A stretch of 64,000 nt of DNA from Sphingobacteriales bacterium (GTDB taxonomy: Bacteria > Bacteroidota > Bacteroidia > Chitinophagales > LD1): NCBI GenBank assembly GCA_018262795.1, contig JADFDM010000003.1, positions 124,001 to 188,000 of the forward strand, in the 5' to 3' direction. Below are positions 35,755 to 43,892 of this stretch, piece after piece. Each line of letters opens with the position of its first letter. Position 1 is the first letter of the stretch. A program made the position numbers and the translations under genes. The notes under the pieces were generated by a model. That model was not told where the DNA came from, did not search any database, and saw nothing but the letters and a program-made list of their open reading frames with translations.

Positions 35755-37386
35755 ATGAAAAAAGCTACACTCAGCATATTTGTAAGCGCAATAGCTACAT
35801 TATGTTTCTCGCAAGTGCCGAACATACAATGGCAAAAAACATTAGGTGGCACTTCGGATGACAATGGGTACAAAGTAATTAATACCTCGGATGGCGGATA
35901 TTTGGCGGTAGGGCAAACTTCTTCTTATGACGGTGATTGTAGTGGAGATGGCCCTTACGCGGATAGTTCTAACATCAGTAAAATGTGGGTGGTCAAGTTA
36001 AACGCTTCGGGGGATATTACTTGGCAAAAACAGCTACAAACTCCCGGCACTGCCGATGGGCCATTGGCTTGGCCGAACGACATTGCTTACGCTGCCGTTG
36101 AAACTGTAGATGGATACACGATTGCCGGTGGAGGAGGTGTCGCAGATCCACACTCTATTACAGTGCTTAAAATAGACCACAACGGAAATCAACAAGGCAA
36201 TGTGCTTTATATTGGATGTGACGATGGTACATCGGCTTATGACATTAAAAACACTACAGATGGTGGCTATATCGTGCTGGGTGTAATGGATTCCTACAGC
36301 GATTTTGATAGCTGTGGGCTAATTGCGCACATCCCCTCTCACGACCCCAATAGCGATGGAGGAGCGGACTGGATTATTTTAAAATTGGACAATAATCTTT
36401 CAGTACAGTGGCAAACCCGATTAGGTAGTCGTGGTGATAATGGAGATGACCTGCCTAATTCTATTATTCAAACAAGCGATGGCGGTTTCGTTGCCGTTGG
36501 GCAAGCCGGAATGAGCGGGTTTAGTAATGGAACGAATGATGATGTTCCTTTAGGCAATAGTACTGATAGTGCATACTCTGATGCTTGGATTGTAAAACTA
36601 AATAGTGCGGGACAAGTGGTTTGGTCTAAAACTTATGGAGGCTCTTGGTATGATGGCGCTACCTCTGTGCAACAAACCTTTGATGGCGGCTATATTATTG
36701 GTGCTTATACCATGAGTAGCGATGGCGATTTGCTAAATGCTCCGTATAATGGGGATGGGAGTGGTGCCTACCACAGTTGGCTGTTTAAATTGGACGACAT
36801 GGGAAATATGCAGTGGCAAAAATTAAATCGAGGCATCAATTATGGAATGACCTACGCTATACAAACTCATGATTCTTTATACGCCACGGCCAATGAAGCA
36901 TACGATACATTCGGAACAGGCGGTTACGGCTTATCCAAATTTGATGCCAATGGAAACATACTATGGTCGAAAGTTTTTGGCGGCTCAGAGTCCGAATCTA
37001 TCGGGTCCATTGCTGAGACAACCGATGGCTCGTTTATTTTAGATGGTACTACCTGGTCGGATGATGGAGATGTAACGGTGTTGCACGGAGGCAGCGATTG
37101 GTGGTTAGTAAAAATTGAAGCCCCCGCAACAGGCATTAAAGACGTGAGTGCAAACCCTATAAGTATTTCGCCAAACCCTTCCAACGGAAAATTTATGATT
37201 ACTTCTGATATGGGACAAAGCGGAACCGTAGAAGTGTTTAATATAACTGGCGAGAAGGTCTATTCAAAAAGCAATTTACCGCTCATGAACTCAAATATTG
37301 ATATTTCCGGCCATGCTAAAGGGGTGTACGTAATTAAAATTTCTACCTCTAAAGAGGTATATGCACAACGGGTGTTAGTTCAGTAA
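35755..37386 (+). CDS. Secreted T9SS protein with T-x-DGGY beta-propeller repeats
   Basis: About 543 residues from the ATG at 35755, which opens a clean signal peptide (ATLSIFVSAIATLCFSQ); an upstream ATG at 35731 is less likely. The body has six or so repeats built around TSDGGYLAVGQTSSYDGD, TTDGGYIVLGVMDSY, TSDGGFVAVGQAGM, TFDGGYIIGAYTMSSDGD and TTDGSFILDGTTWSDDGD, each preceded by a W-x-K-x-L/Y-GG strand (IQWQKTLGG, VVWSKTYGG, ILWSKVFGG). This is a propeller typical of T9SS cargo. The C-terminal domain (SISPNPSNGKFMI, VFNITGEKVY, HAKGVYVIKI, AQRVLVQ) is type A. Function unknown, probably surface exposed. Confidence 0.88.
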   Translation: MKKATLSIFVSAIATLCFSQVPNIQWQKTLGGTSDDNGYKVINTSDGGYLAVGQTSSYDGDCSGDGPYADSSNISKMWVVKLNASGDITWQKQLQTPGTADGPLAWPNDIAYAAVETVDGYTIAGGGGVADPHSITVLKIDHNGNQQGNVLYIGCDDGTSAYDIKNTTDGGYIVLGVMDSYSDFDSCGLIAHIPSHDPNSDGGADWIILKLDNNLSVQWQTRLGSRGDNGDDLPNSIIQTSDGGFVAVGQAGMSGFSNGTNDDVPLGNSTDSAYSDAWIVKLNSAGQVVWSKTYGGSWYDGATSVQQTFDGGYIIGAYTMSSDGDLLNAPYNGDGSGAYHSWLFKLDDMGNMQWQKLNRGINYGMTYAIQTHDSLYATANEAYDTFGTGGYGLSKFDANGNILWSKVFGGSESESIGSIAETTDGSFILDGTTWSDDGDVTVLHGGSDWWLVKIEAPATGIKDVSANPISISPNPSNGKFMITSDMGQSGTVEVFNITGEKVYSKSNLPLMNSNIDISGHAKGVYVIKISTSKEVYAQRVLVQ

Positions 37387-37529
37387 AGGGACTGTACCTT
37401 TCAGAAGTGGGCAATCAAATAAATTTATTACAACTAAAAAATTAGAAGTTGTGCTACTTGTAGGGGGAGAAACTACCGATGTGCGATATTGAAAGGGGAA
37501 GAGATTTTGGTAGCCCCTTGCTGCCCTTA

Positions 37530-37563
37530 GTCTGAAGCCAAGCAAGAGCCGAGGGACTAAGGA
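37530..37563. repeat. Dispersed repeat copy (TCTGAAGCCAAGC type), with inverted ends
   Basis: CTTAGTC and GACTAAG bracket TGAAGCCAAGCAAGAGCCG. Near-identical copies occur at 38428-38465, and a shorter one at about 34298-34323 (CCTGAAGCCAAGCTTGAGCC). All lie in gene-free DNA. No coding potential. Confidence 0.6.
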
Positions 37564-37601
37564 TCTTTCCCGAAGCTCTTAAATTCCTAATACTGTGAAA
37601 A

Positions 37602-37636
37602 AATATAGATTGCCGCTTATAGCGGCAATCTATATT
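37602..37636. terminator. 15-bp perfect stem-loop
   Basis: Arms 37602-37616 (AATATAGATTGCCGC) and 37622-37636 with loop TTATA. On the minus strand it is followed by six Ts. It is 215 bp past the end of the 35755-37386 gene, so it is either a distal terminator or a stand-alone palindrome. The rest of 37387-37693 holds no gene. Confidence 0.5.
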
Positions 37637-37693
37637 CTTGGTTGGAAGTCCGTTTTGCTTACCCTCTGGCCGGGCTTCAAACTACGGACAATG

Positions 37694-38310
37694 GGGTAAA
37701 AATCCTCTTCCAAACACCTGTTGCCACAAGAATGAAAGCAAGCCCAAACAAACCGTCTTCCCCCTTTGTAATTCGGCACAAGAAAAAAATTCCGAGAGGA
37801 TTAAATCTTTATAGAAAACAGATAGCCATTATATACGACTCCTACGGAGTCGCATCGTATTCTACTCCTGTTTTCGCTATAAATATATTACCCCTTTCAG
37901 GGTAAAAATCATCTTCCAAACACCTGTTGCCACAAGAATAAAAGCAAGCTCAAACAAACCGTCTTCCCCCTTTGTAATTCGGCACAAGAAAAAAATCCCG
38001 AGAGGATTAAATCTTTATAGAAAACAGATAGCCATTATATACGACTCTTACGGAGTCGCATCGTATTCTACTCCTGTTTTCGCTATAAATATATTACCCC
38101 TTTCAGGGTAGAAATCATCTTCCAAACACCTGTTGCCACAAGAATGAAAGCAAGCTCAAACAAACCGTCTTCCCCCTTTGTAATTCGGCACAAGAAAAAA
38201 ATTCCGAGAGGATTAAATCTTTATAGAAAACAGATAGCCATTATATACGACTCCTGTTTCCGCTATAAACATATTACCCTTTCAGGGTAAAAATCATCTT
38301 CCAAACACCT
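37694..38310. repeat. Tandem repeat, 206-bp period, three copies plus a partial
   Basis: Copies start at 37694, 37900 and 38106 (each at GGGTARAAATC), with a 26-bp partial copy from 38285. Copies 1 and 2 are 206 bp and nearly identical; copy 3 is 179 bp. Each full copy contains nested palindromes: outer arms TTTATAGAAAACAG (37808-37821) and its bulged complement (37868-37883) around a CGACTCC-TAC-GGAGTCG hairpin (37836-37852), plus a TTACCC/GGGTAA hairpin at the unit border. Since 206 is not a multiple of three, the repeat does not encode a repeated peptide. No gene is visible inside. Confidence 0.92.
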
Positions 38311-38622
38311 ATGGACAGTAACCTAAGTTCGACATTCAATATTCTATATTCTTTCCCCGTCTGGCGCAAAGAATGCAGAGATAGCCATTAGCCAAGCGTT
38401 CTTGTGCCAAATTACAATGCCCTACTATTCTTAGTCTGAAGCCAAGCCCAAGCCGAGGGACTAAGGACTCCTCTGAACACGCCCCCCTACCCCTTCCCGA
38501 TCAATTTCAGTGCGTCCTTTAGCGTAGCGATCTGTAATTGCAATTCAGCGAAAGAAAATGATACTCAGCAGAGCACCCAAGCAAGTTGCATAGTCTCAAT
38601 ATTAGAGGTGCTTCGCTCCTCT
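38311..38622. other. Non-coding region with repeat fragments
   Basis: The segment 38399-38417 (TTCTTGTGCCAAATTACAA) is an inverted copy, with one mismatch, of the TTGTAATTCGGCACAAGAA part of the neighbouring tandem repeat. A copy of the TCTGAAGCCAAGC repeat follows at 38428-38465. The minus strand near 38500-38550 has a short protein-like stretch (ELQLQIATLKDALKLIG), but no credible start. Nothing else supports a gene. Confidence 0.5.
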
Positions 38623-38949
38623 CTATTGCGACACCAACTTCAACCCGATAATAGAGCTGATTAAAGTGGTGAGAAAAAATATTCGCAGCAGCGTGGCCGG
38701 CTCTTTAAATACCAAAATTCCTATCAACACGGTTCCTGCGGCTCCGATGCCTGTCCACACGGCATAAGCGGAGCCTATGGGTAAAGTTTGAGTGGCTTTA
38801 ATCAACAGCCCCATGCTGATGCCGAGGGTAATTACAAAACCCAAATACCACCCATACATTTCGCTCCCGGCACTTGTTTTTGCCTTTCCTAAACAGAAAG
38901 CAAAAGCCGCTTCAAACAAGCCGGCAACGCATAATATTATCCAATTCAT
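38623..38949 (-). CDS. SMR-family exporter, SugE/Gdx type
   Basis: A 108-residue protein with four membrane helices. Glu13 in the first helix (IILCVAGLFEAAFAFCLG) is the essential proton/substrate-coupling residue of the SMR family. PIGSAYAVWTGIGAAGTV in helix 3 and SSIIGLKLVS at the end match SugE/Gdx, which exports guanidinium, more closely than EmrE-type multidrug pumps. It works as an antiparallel dimer in the inner membrane. Upstream (minus strand, 38950-39077) I see no guanidine riboswitch fold I can recognise. Single gene. Confidence 0.92.
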   Translation of the reverse strand: MNWIILCVAGLFEAAFAFCLGKAKTSAGSEMYGWYLGFVITLGISMGLLIKATQTLPIGSAYAVWTGIGAAGTVLIGILVFKEPATLLRIFFLTTLISSIIGLKLVSQ

Positions 38950-39038
38950 ACTCCGTATTTTTTGTGGTGAAGGTAGGAAATGAGTGGGAGGGAAATTCTA
39001 TCCTCCTCCCAAAAACTAAATTCAGAATGCTGCACTTC

Positions 39039-39067
39039 CGTTCAAAATGTGAAACAAATTTTGAACG
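39039..39067 (-). terminator. Stem-loop after ctaA
   Basis: A perfect 10-bp stem CGTTCAAAAT (39039-39048) / ATTTTGAACG (39058-39067), loop 9, located 10 bp past the ctaA stop codon. A second short palindrome AACGCG-AG-CGCGTT overlaps its right side. No U tract follows, so termination is only probable. Confidence 0.45.
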
Positions 39068-39077
39068 CGAGCGCGTT

Positions 39078-40166
39078 TTAGGGTGTTGCCTCCTCTGTGC
39101 GTTTGAGCAACTGCTCCGGTTTTGCGTATAGGTGGTAAATAATAAAAACCGTGTTTGCTATCAAAAGCATAGCCCCTGCCTGATGCAGCACTCCCCAGCT
39201 CACCGGAATTTTTCCCACGCAGTGGAAGAGGGTGATAATGCCCAGCACCGCCTGCAATAAAACGGTGATGGGGAAAAGCTTAAGTCCTGTTTTGAAGGCC
39301 GGGTCGGTAGTGATGTGCCGCGACTTAAAGTAGAAAATGACAATGAGAATTAGGAGCGCATAAGCCGTCATTCGATGAAGAAACTGGATGAGGGTGCGAC
39401 CCCAAAAATCTTGTGCATTGTATTCGGTAAAGCCCGCCACAGACGGATGTTCGCTAAACAATGCCGAGGGAATAAATTGCCCGTTCATATCGGGCCAAGT
39501 GGGATAGGCCAAGCCCGCATGACTGCCCGACATAATTCCTCCAAAGAAAAGTTGTAAAAAAAGTACCAGCAGAATAGCTACCGATAGTTGCTTTACACCT
39601 TTACCGGCATTTGAAAAACTGTGATTTCCTCGCATCACGCTCAAGGTCATGTAAATGAGGTAGGCATATAAACTGAGTGCCAAGCACAGGTGAATGCTGA
39701 GGTGAACCGGAGGTACATACACCCCCGTGAGGCCGCTCTTTACCATGATCCAACCGTACACCCCTATCAAACCGCCCCAGATAAAAAGCACTCCAATCTT
39801 TTTAAAGAAGGCGGCATCGAACCAACGCCAGTATATGAAAAAGCAGAAGGGGATGATGAACACAAAACCCATAAACCGCCCCCAAAAGCGGTGCAGATAT
39901 TCCCAAAAGAAAATCCATTTGAATTCACTCAAGGTCATGCCTTCGTTGATGGTTTGATACTGCACCTGCTGCTTATATAAATCAAACTCGGCCATCCATT
40001 CCGTTTCGTTTAGCGGAGGCACTACTCCTTTAATGGGCTTCCATTGTGTAATAGACAAACCCGAATCGGTGAGCCGCGTGACCCCTCCCACAATTACTTG
40101 AAAGAAAACCATCACACACCCCGTAAGTAACCAAAGACCCACCACTTTACGTGCAAAAGGAGACAT
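39078..40166 (-). CDS. ctaA: Haem A synthase (COX15/CtaA family)
   Basis: A 362-residue inner-membrane protein with eight predicted helices. Family features: VVGLWLLTGCVMVFFQVIVG in helix 1 followed by GGVTRLTDSGLSITQWKPI, the haem-ligand histidines in FFWEYLHRFWGRFMG, VHLSIHLCLALSLYAYL, FLHRMTAYALL and WGVLHQAGAMLL, and the GGIMSGSHAGLAYPTWPDM loop. The length and the WKP block fit the COX15-like type. It oxidises the C8 methyl of haem O to make haem A for cytochrome aa3-type oxidases, which implies aerobic respiration. No oxidase subunit or haem O synthase gene is in the window. Confidence 0.95.
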   Translation of the reverse strand: MSPFARKVVGLWLLTGCVMVFFQVIVGGVTRLTDSGLSITQWKPIKGVVPPLNETEWMAEFDLYKQQVQYQTINEGMTLSEFKWIFFWEYLHRFWGRFMGFVFIIPFCFFIYWRWFDAAFFKKIGVLFIWGGLIGVYGWIMVKSGLTGVYVPPVHLSIHLCLALSLYAYLIYMTLSVMRGNHSFSNAGKGVKQLSVAILLVLFLQLFFGGIMSGSHAGLAYPTWPDMNGQFIPSALFSEHPSVAGFTEYNAQDFWGRTLIQFLHRMTAYALLILIVIFYFKSRHITTDPAFKTGLKLFPITVLLQAVLGIITLFHCVGKIPVSWGVLHQAGAMLLIANTVFIIYHLYAKPEQLLKRTEEATP

Positions 40167-40255
40167 AGCTGAAATTTCGGGCGAAAGTAAGGCAATGAGT
40201 TGTAAGTGACCAATGAGAAGTTGAAAACAGAGTAGATGACACCGCGTGGAAGTCT

Positions 40256-41686
40256 TTAACTCACCACGGTTACCTTCACCATGTTGGCGCGGCCTTTATC
40301 GTTCATAGGCATGCTGCCCACGTTTACCACTACATCGGCCGGCTTCAACAAACTGTTTTCTTTAAGAATACGAATCACATCGCGGATGGAGGTATCGGTT
40401 CCCACAAACTTATCGTAGTAAAATGCGCGCACCCCCCAGCAAAGACTGAGCGCATTGAGCAGGTCGAGGTTTTCGGTAAAGATGAAGATGCTCGCCTTGG
40501 GTCGGTAGCTGGAAAGCACAAAACCGGTGTAGCCCGAAAAGGTCATGGCAATAATGGCCTTGGCTCCGAGTTCGGAACTCAAGCGGGCAGCATTGTAACA
40601 CATCGCATCACTGATGTAAGTGGGGGAGTTTTTATCCACGCGCAATTCCTTGTCGTAAATGATATTGGCGTGTTCGATGTTGCTGAGTATTTTCCCCATC
40701 ACATCAATCACGCGGGTAGGATATTTGCCCATCGAGGTTTCGCCACTCAGCATCACGGCATCGGCTCCGTCAATCACCGCGTTGGCCACATCTGTGATTT
40801 CGGCACGGGTGGGGTTGGGGTTTTCAATCATGCTTTCCATCATCTGCGTGGCTACCACTACGGGTTTCGAAAAGCGGATACATTTTTTGATGATGTCTTT
40901 TTGAATCAAAGGCATGCGCTCCTGCGGTACCTCCACCGCCAAGTCGCCTCGCGCAATCATAATCCCATCGGCTGCTTTGATGATTTCATCAATATCTTTG
41001 AGCGCTTCGGGCTTTTCGATTTTGGCCATCACCTTCATGTAGGAGTTCTTTTTACCGATAATGGCTTTCAACTTTTTTATATCATCGGGCGAGCGCACAA
41101 AAGAAAGGGCAATCCAATTGGCTCCGTGTTTAATTGCAAAGCGGAGGTCTTTCATGTCCTTTGGGGTAAGGGCCGGCACCGAGGTTTTAGTATCGGGCAG
41201 ATTCACCCCTTTGTTATTGCTGATGCGCCCACCGATCACTACTTTGGCGCTAATCCTATCTCGGCCGTTGGTGCTGAGTACCTTCAGTTCAATTTTGCCA
41301 TCATCTATTAAAATAGAATCTCCGGGGCTTACTTCTTTGGGCAACTGCAAGTAGTTGATGTAAACTTTTTTGAAGGTGCTGATGCACTCCTTATTTGTGA
41401 TTTCGAGCACCTGATCTTTCTCGAGCACTTCCATATTATCGCGCACCAAACCTATCCGTATTTTAGGCCCTTGAAGATCGGCCAGAATAGCGATGTTGAG
41501 ATGATGTGCTTGATTGATTTCGCGCACTTTATTAAATCCTTCGAGATGGGTTTGCTGTTTGCCATGGCTCATGTTAAACCGAAACACATCCACTCCCGAT
41601 CGCACCATTTCTTCCATCACCGATATGTCGCTACAGGCCGGGCCGTAGGTGGCCACAATTTTGGTTTTGCTAACTCTTACTTTCAT
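40256..41686 (-). CDS. pyk: Pyruvate kinase
   Basis: I place the start at the ATG at 41686 (MKVRVSKTKIVATYGPA), giving the usual 476 residues; the frame stays open further upstream but there only mirrors the previous gene. Landmarks: RFNMSHGKQQTH near the N-terminus, the K+/Mg2+ site block AKIEKPEAL, GIMIARGDLAVEVP with the catalytic region, and the family signature TQMMESMIENPNPTRAEITDVANAV. The C-terminal domain is present. It converts phosphoenolpyruvate and ADP into pyruvate and ATP. Its ATG overlaps the TGA of the IPExxxVDY gene (ATGA), so the two are translationally coupled. Confidence 0.96.
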   Translation of the reverse strand: MKVRVSKTKIVATYGPACSDISVMEEMVRSGVDVFRFNMSHGKQQTHLEGFNKVREINQAHHLNIAILADLQGPKIRIGLVRDNMEVLEKDQVLEITNKECISTFKKVYINYLQLPKEVSPGDSILIDDGKIELKVLSTNGRDRISAKVVIGGRISNNKGVNLPDTKTSVPALTPKDMKDLRFAIKHGANWIALSFVRSPDDIKKLKAIIGKKNSYMKVMAKIEKPEALKDIDEIIKAADGIMIARGDLAVEVPQERMPLIQKDIIKKCIRFSKPVVVATQMMESMIENPNPTRAEITDVANAVIDGADAVMLSGETSMGKYPTRVIDVMGKILSNIEHANIIYDKELRVDKNSPTYISDAMCYNAARLSSELGAKAIIAMTFSGYTGFVLSSYRPKASIFIFTENLDLLNALSLCWGVRAFYYDKFVGTDTSIRDVIRILKENSLLKPADVVVNVGSMPMNDKGRANMVKVTVVS

Positions 41687-42150
41687 TCTCTGAATCTTTT
41701 GACAACGGGAGTTTTCATCGGCTTTTCTTCTTCGTATATCAGCCGCTCCTTGTTTTTTATTTTCTGCAAAGGAATTTCGGTGGTCACCAGCACTTCTTGA
41801 AATTGGCGAATACCTTCTATTATATTTTCCAAATCGGCCGCTTCGCACTTCCCGAAAATTTGAATGAGATAATCAAAATTATTTGCTTCGGGCAGCAGAA
41901 ACTCTCCGGTATTCTTATTCGCAAAAACGAAGTAATGGGTTTCTCTATCACTCGAAGCGGCCTTGAAAACACTGAACTGCGAATTGCGGGTTCGGCTCCC
42001 TATTTCAAACACAATGTCTTTTAGTTTTACAAAATCGCAATGGAGCAATTTATTCAGGCAAAAGCAAAACTTAAATTCCTTTAGCGCTGTAGCCACCCCG
42101 ATCAGATAATAGTCGGTCGGCAATTCGTTCTTTATTCTCTTTTCCGCCAT
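41683..42150 (-). CDS. IPExxxVDY family protein
   Basis: About 155 residues from the ATG at 42150 (MAEKRIKNELPTDYYLIG); an in-frame ATG at 42213 would add 21 residues, but family members start close to the DYYLIG block. Conserved parts: DYYLIGVATALKEFKFCFCL, HYFVFANKNTGEFLLPEAN and a final helix with IPLQKIKNKERLIYEEE. This Bacteroidota-restricted family is usually found exactly here, next to pyk and the acpP-fabF-rnc cluster, but its function is unknown. It overlaps pyk by 4 bp (ATGA), which suggests a link with pyruvate kinase expression. Confidence 0.85.
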   Translation of the reverse strand: MAEKRIKNELPTDYYLIGVATALKEFKFCFCLNKLLHCDFVKLKDIVFEIGSRTRNSQFSVFKAASSDRETHYFVFANKNTGEFLLPEANNFDYLIQIFGKCEAADLENIIEGIRQFQEVLVTTEIPLQKIKNKERLIYEEEKPMKTPVVKRFRE

Positions 42151-42282
42151 CTCGTTATTTGCCTTAACAAAGGTGGAAGATATTTCGGAATCGTTACAAC
42201 CGGTGGTAAACATTACTAAGGCAACTTTTAAATTAGGTATGAGGCACTATAACTATTTGATACTCAACGGGTAAAAAAAATT

Positions 42283-42313
42283 TTTGCCAAAGGACGGGAT
42301 GTTTTTAATTTCG
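42283..42313 (+). promoter_or_regulatory. Bacteroidota-type promoter of acpP
   Basis: TTTG at 42283-42286, a 19-base spacer, then TAATTTCG at 42306-42313: a near-perfect match to the -33 TTTG / -7 TAnnTTTG consensus (one mismatch). The acpP ATG is 24 bp downstream, behind an A-rich leader (AAAACCAAATAACA). Confidence 0.6.
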
Positions 42314-42337
42314 CACCACATTTAAAACCAAATAACA

Positions 42338-42577
42338 ATGTCAAACATCGCAGAAAAAGTAAAAAAAATTATCGTTGACAAGTTGGGAGTGGAAGACAGT
42401 CAAGTAACCCCCGAAGCCAGCTTCACCAACGATCTCGGTGCAGATTCGTTAGATACTGTGGAACTGATTATGGAGTTCGAAAAAGAATTCAATATTTCAA
42501 TTCCTGATGAGCAGGCCGAAACTATTACTACGGTAGGTCAGGCCATTGAGTACTTAGAAAAGACGACCAGCAAATAA
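42338..42577 (+). CDS. acpP: Acyl carrier protein
   Basis: A 79-residue acidic four-helix protein. Ser37 within [18 protein letters not shown] is the site of 4'-phosphopantetheine attachment. The opening [20 protein letters not shown] and the loop SFTNDLG are standard. It carries growing acyl chains in fatty acid synthesis in the cytoplasm. It stands first in the acpP-fabF-rnc cluster, but a strong terminator separates it from fabF, which probably allows much higher acpP expression. Confidence 0.98.
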   Translation: MSNIAEKVKKIIVDKLGVEDSQVTPEASFTNDLGADSLDTVELIMEFEKEFNISIPDEQAETITTVGQAIEYLEKTTSK

Positions 42578-42595
42578 TTCAAAATCAAAAAAATG

Positions 42596-42631
42596 AAAGT
42601 GGCAGACTGAAAAGTCTGCCACTTTGTTTTT
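42596..42631 (+). terminator. Terminator between acpP and fabF
   Basis: A perfect 13-bp stem, AAAGTGGCAGACT (42596-42608) and AGTCTGCCACTTT (42613-42625), with a GAAA tetraloop and then GTTTTTATTT. It sits 18 bp past the acpP stop and 10 bp before the fabF ATG. Confidence 0.9.
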
Positions 42632-42641
42632 ATTTAGTGGC

Positions 42642-43892
42642 ATGAACTTGAAAAGAGTTGTTGTAACGGGAATTGGAGCGCTTACCCCCATCGGGAATAC
42701 GGCTCCCGATTTCTGGTCGGCACTGTTGAAAGGAGTTAGCGGTGCGGGGCCTATTACTCGTTTTAATCCGGCTAAATACAAAACCAGATTTGCCTGCGAA
42801 GTCAAGAATTTTGATCCCTCTGTTTTTATTGAACGAAAAGAAGTAAGACGCTTAGATCGCTTTGCCCAATTTGCAATGGTGTGCAGCGAAGAGGCTATCA
42901 AAGATGCCGGCTTCGATACAGCCGATTTGAACAAAGATCGCATCGGGGTTATTTGGGCATCGGGCATTGGTGGACTCGATGTTTTTATTGAAGAGATTAC
43001 TAATCTGGCGCTCAATGAAACTCCGAGATTCAATCCTTTTTTCATTCCTAAAATGATTATTGATATCGCAGCCGGTCACATCTCTATGAAGTGGGGTTTT
43101 CGCGGCCCTAACTACGGCACTGTAGCCGCCTGTGCTTCTTCTAATATTGCTTTTATGGATGCCTTTAATCTGATTCGATTGGGCAAATGCGATGCCTTTG
43201 TCACCGGTGGCTCCGAAGCCCCCATTAGCGAAGGTGGGGTGGGTGGATTTAATGCGATGCGCGCACTGAGCGAACGGAATGACTCTCCCGAAACCGCTTG
43301 TCGCCCGTTTGATAAAGAGCGCGATGGTTTTGTGATGGGCGAAGGAGCCGGGGCTCTGATTTTAGAGGAGTTGGAACATGCTAAAAATCGCGGTGCGAAA
43401 ATCTATTGCGAACTGGCAGGTGGCGGCATGAGTGCCGATGCGTACCATTTAACCGCTCCTCATCCCGAAGGTTTAGGCGCAGCATTAGTGATGCGAAATG
43501 CGCTCGAAGATGCCGGAATGAATCCGGAGGATATTGATTACATCAACGTGCATGGCACTTCCACTCCGCTCGGAGATTTGGGAGAGTTGGCTGCCATTAA
43601 AAAAGTATTTGGAGCCCATGCTTACCAAATGAATATCTCTTCTACCAAATCTATGACGGGGCATTTGCTGGGAGCCGCAGGTGCGGTGGAAGCGGTGGCC
43701 AGTATTATGGCAGTCATAGAAAATGTTGTTCCGCCTACCATCAATCACTTTACCGATGACCCTGAAATTGACAGTCGCTTAAATCTCACTTTTCATACCC
43801 CTCAGAAAAGAGTAGTGAATACCGCTCTGAGCAATGGTTTTGGTTTTGGTGGGCATAATGCAACGGTTATTTTTAAGAAGTATAAAGATTGA
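42642..43892 (+). CDS. fabF: 3-oxoacyl-[acyl-carrier-protein] synthase II
   Basis: 416 residues from the ATG at 42642 (MNLKRVVVTGIGALTPIG); an earlier in-frame ATG at 42624 lies in the terminator stem and is rejected. The catalytic triad is complete: Cys164 (TVAACASSNIAFMDAF), His304 (NVHGTSTPLGD) and His341 (SMTGHLLGAAGA), matching KAS II numbering within one residue. GFGFGGHNATVIF ends the chain. It condenses malonyl-ACP with acyl-ACP in fatty acid elongation. Its stop codon overlaps the start of rnc, so fabF and rnc are coupled, and both depend on read-through of the upstream terminator or on a promoter within it. Confidence 0.98.
   Translation: MNLKRVVVTGIGALTPIGNTAPDFWSALLKGVSGAGPITRFNPAKYKTRFACEVKNFDPSVFIERKEVRRLDRFAQFAMVCSEEAIKDAGFDTADLNKDRIGVIWASGIGGLDVFIEEITNLALNETPRFNPFFIPKMIIDIAAGHISMKWGFRGPNYGTVAACASSNIAFMDAFNLIRLGKCDAFVTGGSEAPISEGGVGGFNAMRALSERNDSPETACRPFDKERDGFVMGEGAGALILEELEHAKNRGAKIYCELAGGGMSADAYHLTAPHPEGLGAALVMRNALEDAGMNPEDIDYINVHGTSTPLGDLGELAAIKKVFGAHAYQMNISSTKSMTGHLLGAAGAVEAVASIMAVIENVVPPTINHFTDDPEIDSRLNLTFHTPQKRVVNTALSNGFGFGGHNATVIFKKYKD

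Noticed and set aside
37642-37905. An 87-codon plus-strand frame through the first tandem-repeat unit
   Set aside because: The 206-bp period is not a multiple of three and the frame is not kept in the following units, so it is not a coding repeat.
37694-38310. CRISPR array
   Set aside because: The repeated unit is the whole 206 bp with no short repeat/variable spacer pattern, and no cas genes are in the window.
38500-38570. Minus-strand peptide ELQLQIATLKDALKLIG
   Set aside because: Protein-like but only about 25 codons between stops, with no clear start; kept only as a note in the intergenic entry.
38950-39077. Guanidine riboswitch upstream of the SugE/Gdx-type gene
   Set aside because: The only structure seen is a simple 10-bp hairpin close to the ctaA stop; none of the conserved guanidine aptamer motifs is visible.
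40670-41311. A 213-codon open frame antisense to pyk
   Set aside because: It lies wholly opposite the conserved catalytic part of pyruvate kinase and its His/Phe-rich composition is what the reverse complement of that gene gives.
41687-41848. Upstream extension of pyruvate kinase by 54 residues
   Set aside because: It covers the coding region of the IPExxxVDY gene in another frame, and the ATG at 41686 gives the normal family start and an ATGA overlap.
42554-43045. A 163-codon minus-strand frame over fabF
   Set aside because: Mirror of the fabF N-terminal half; no protein-like features of its own.
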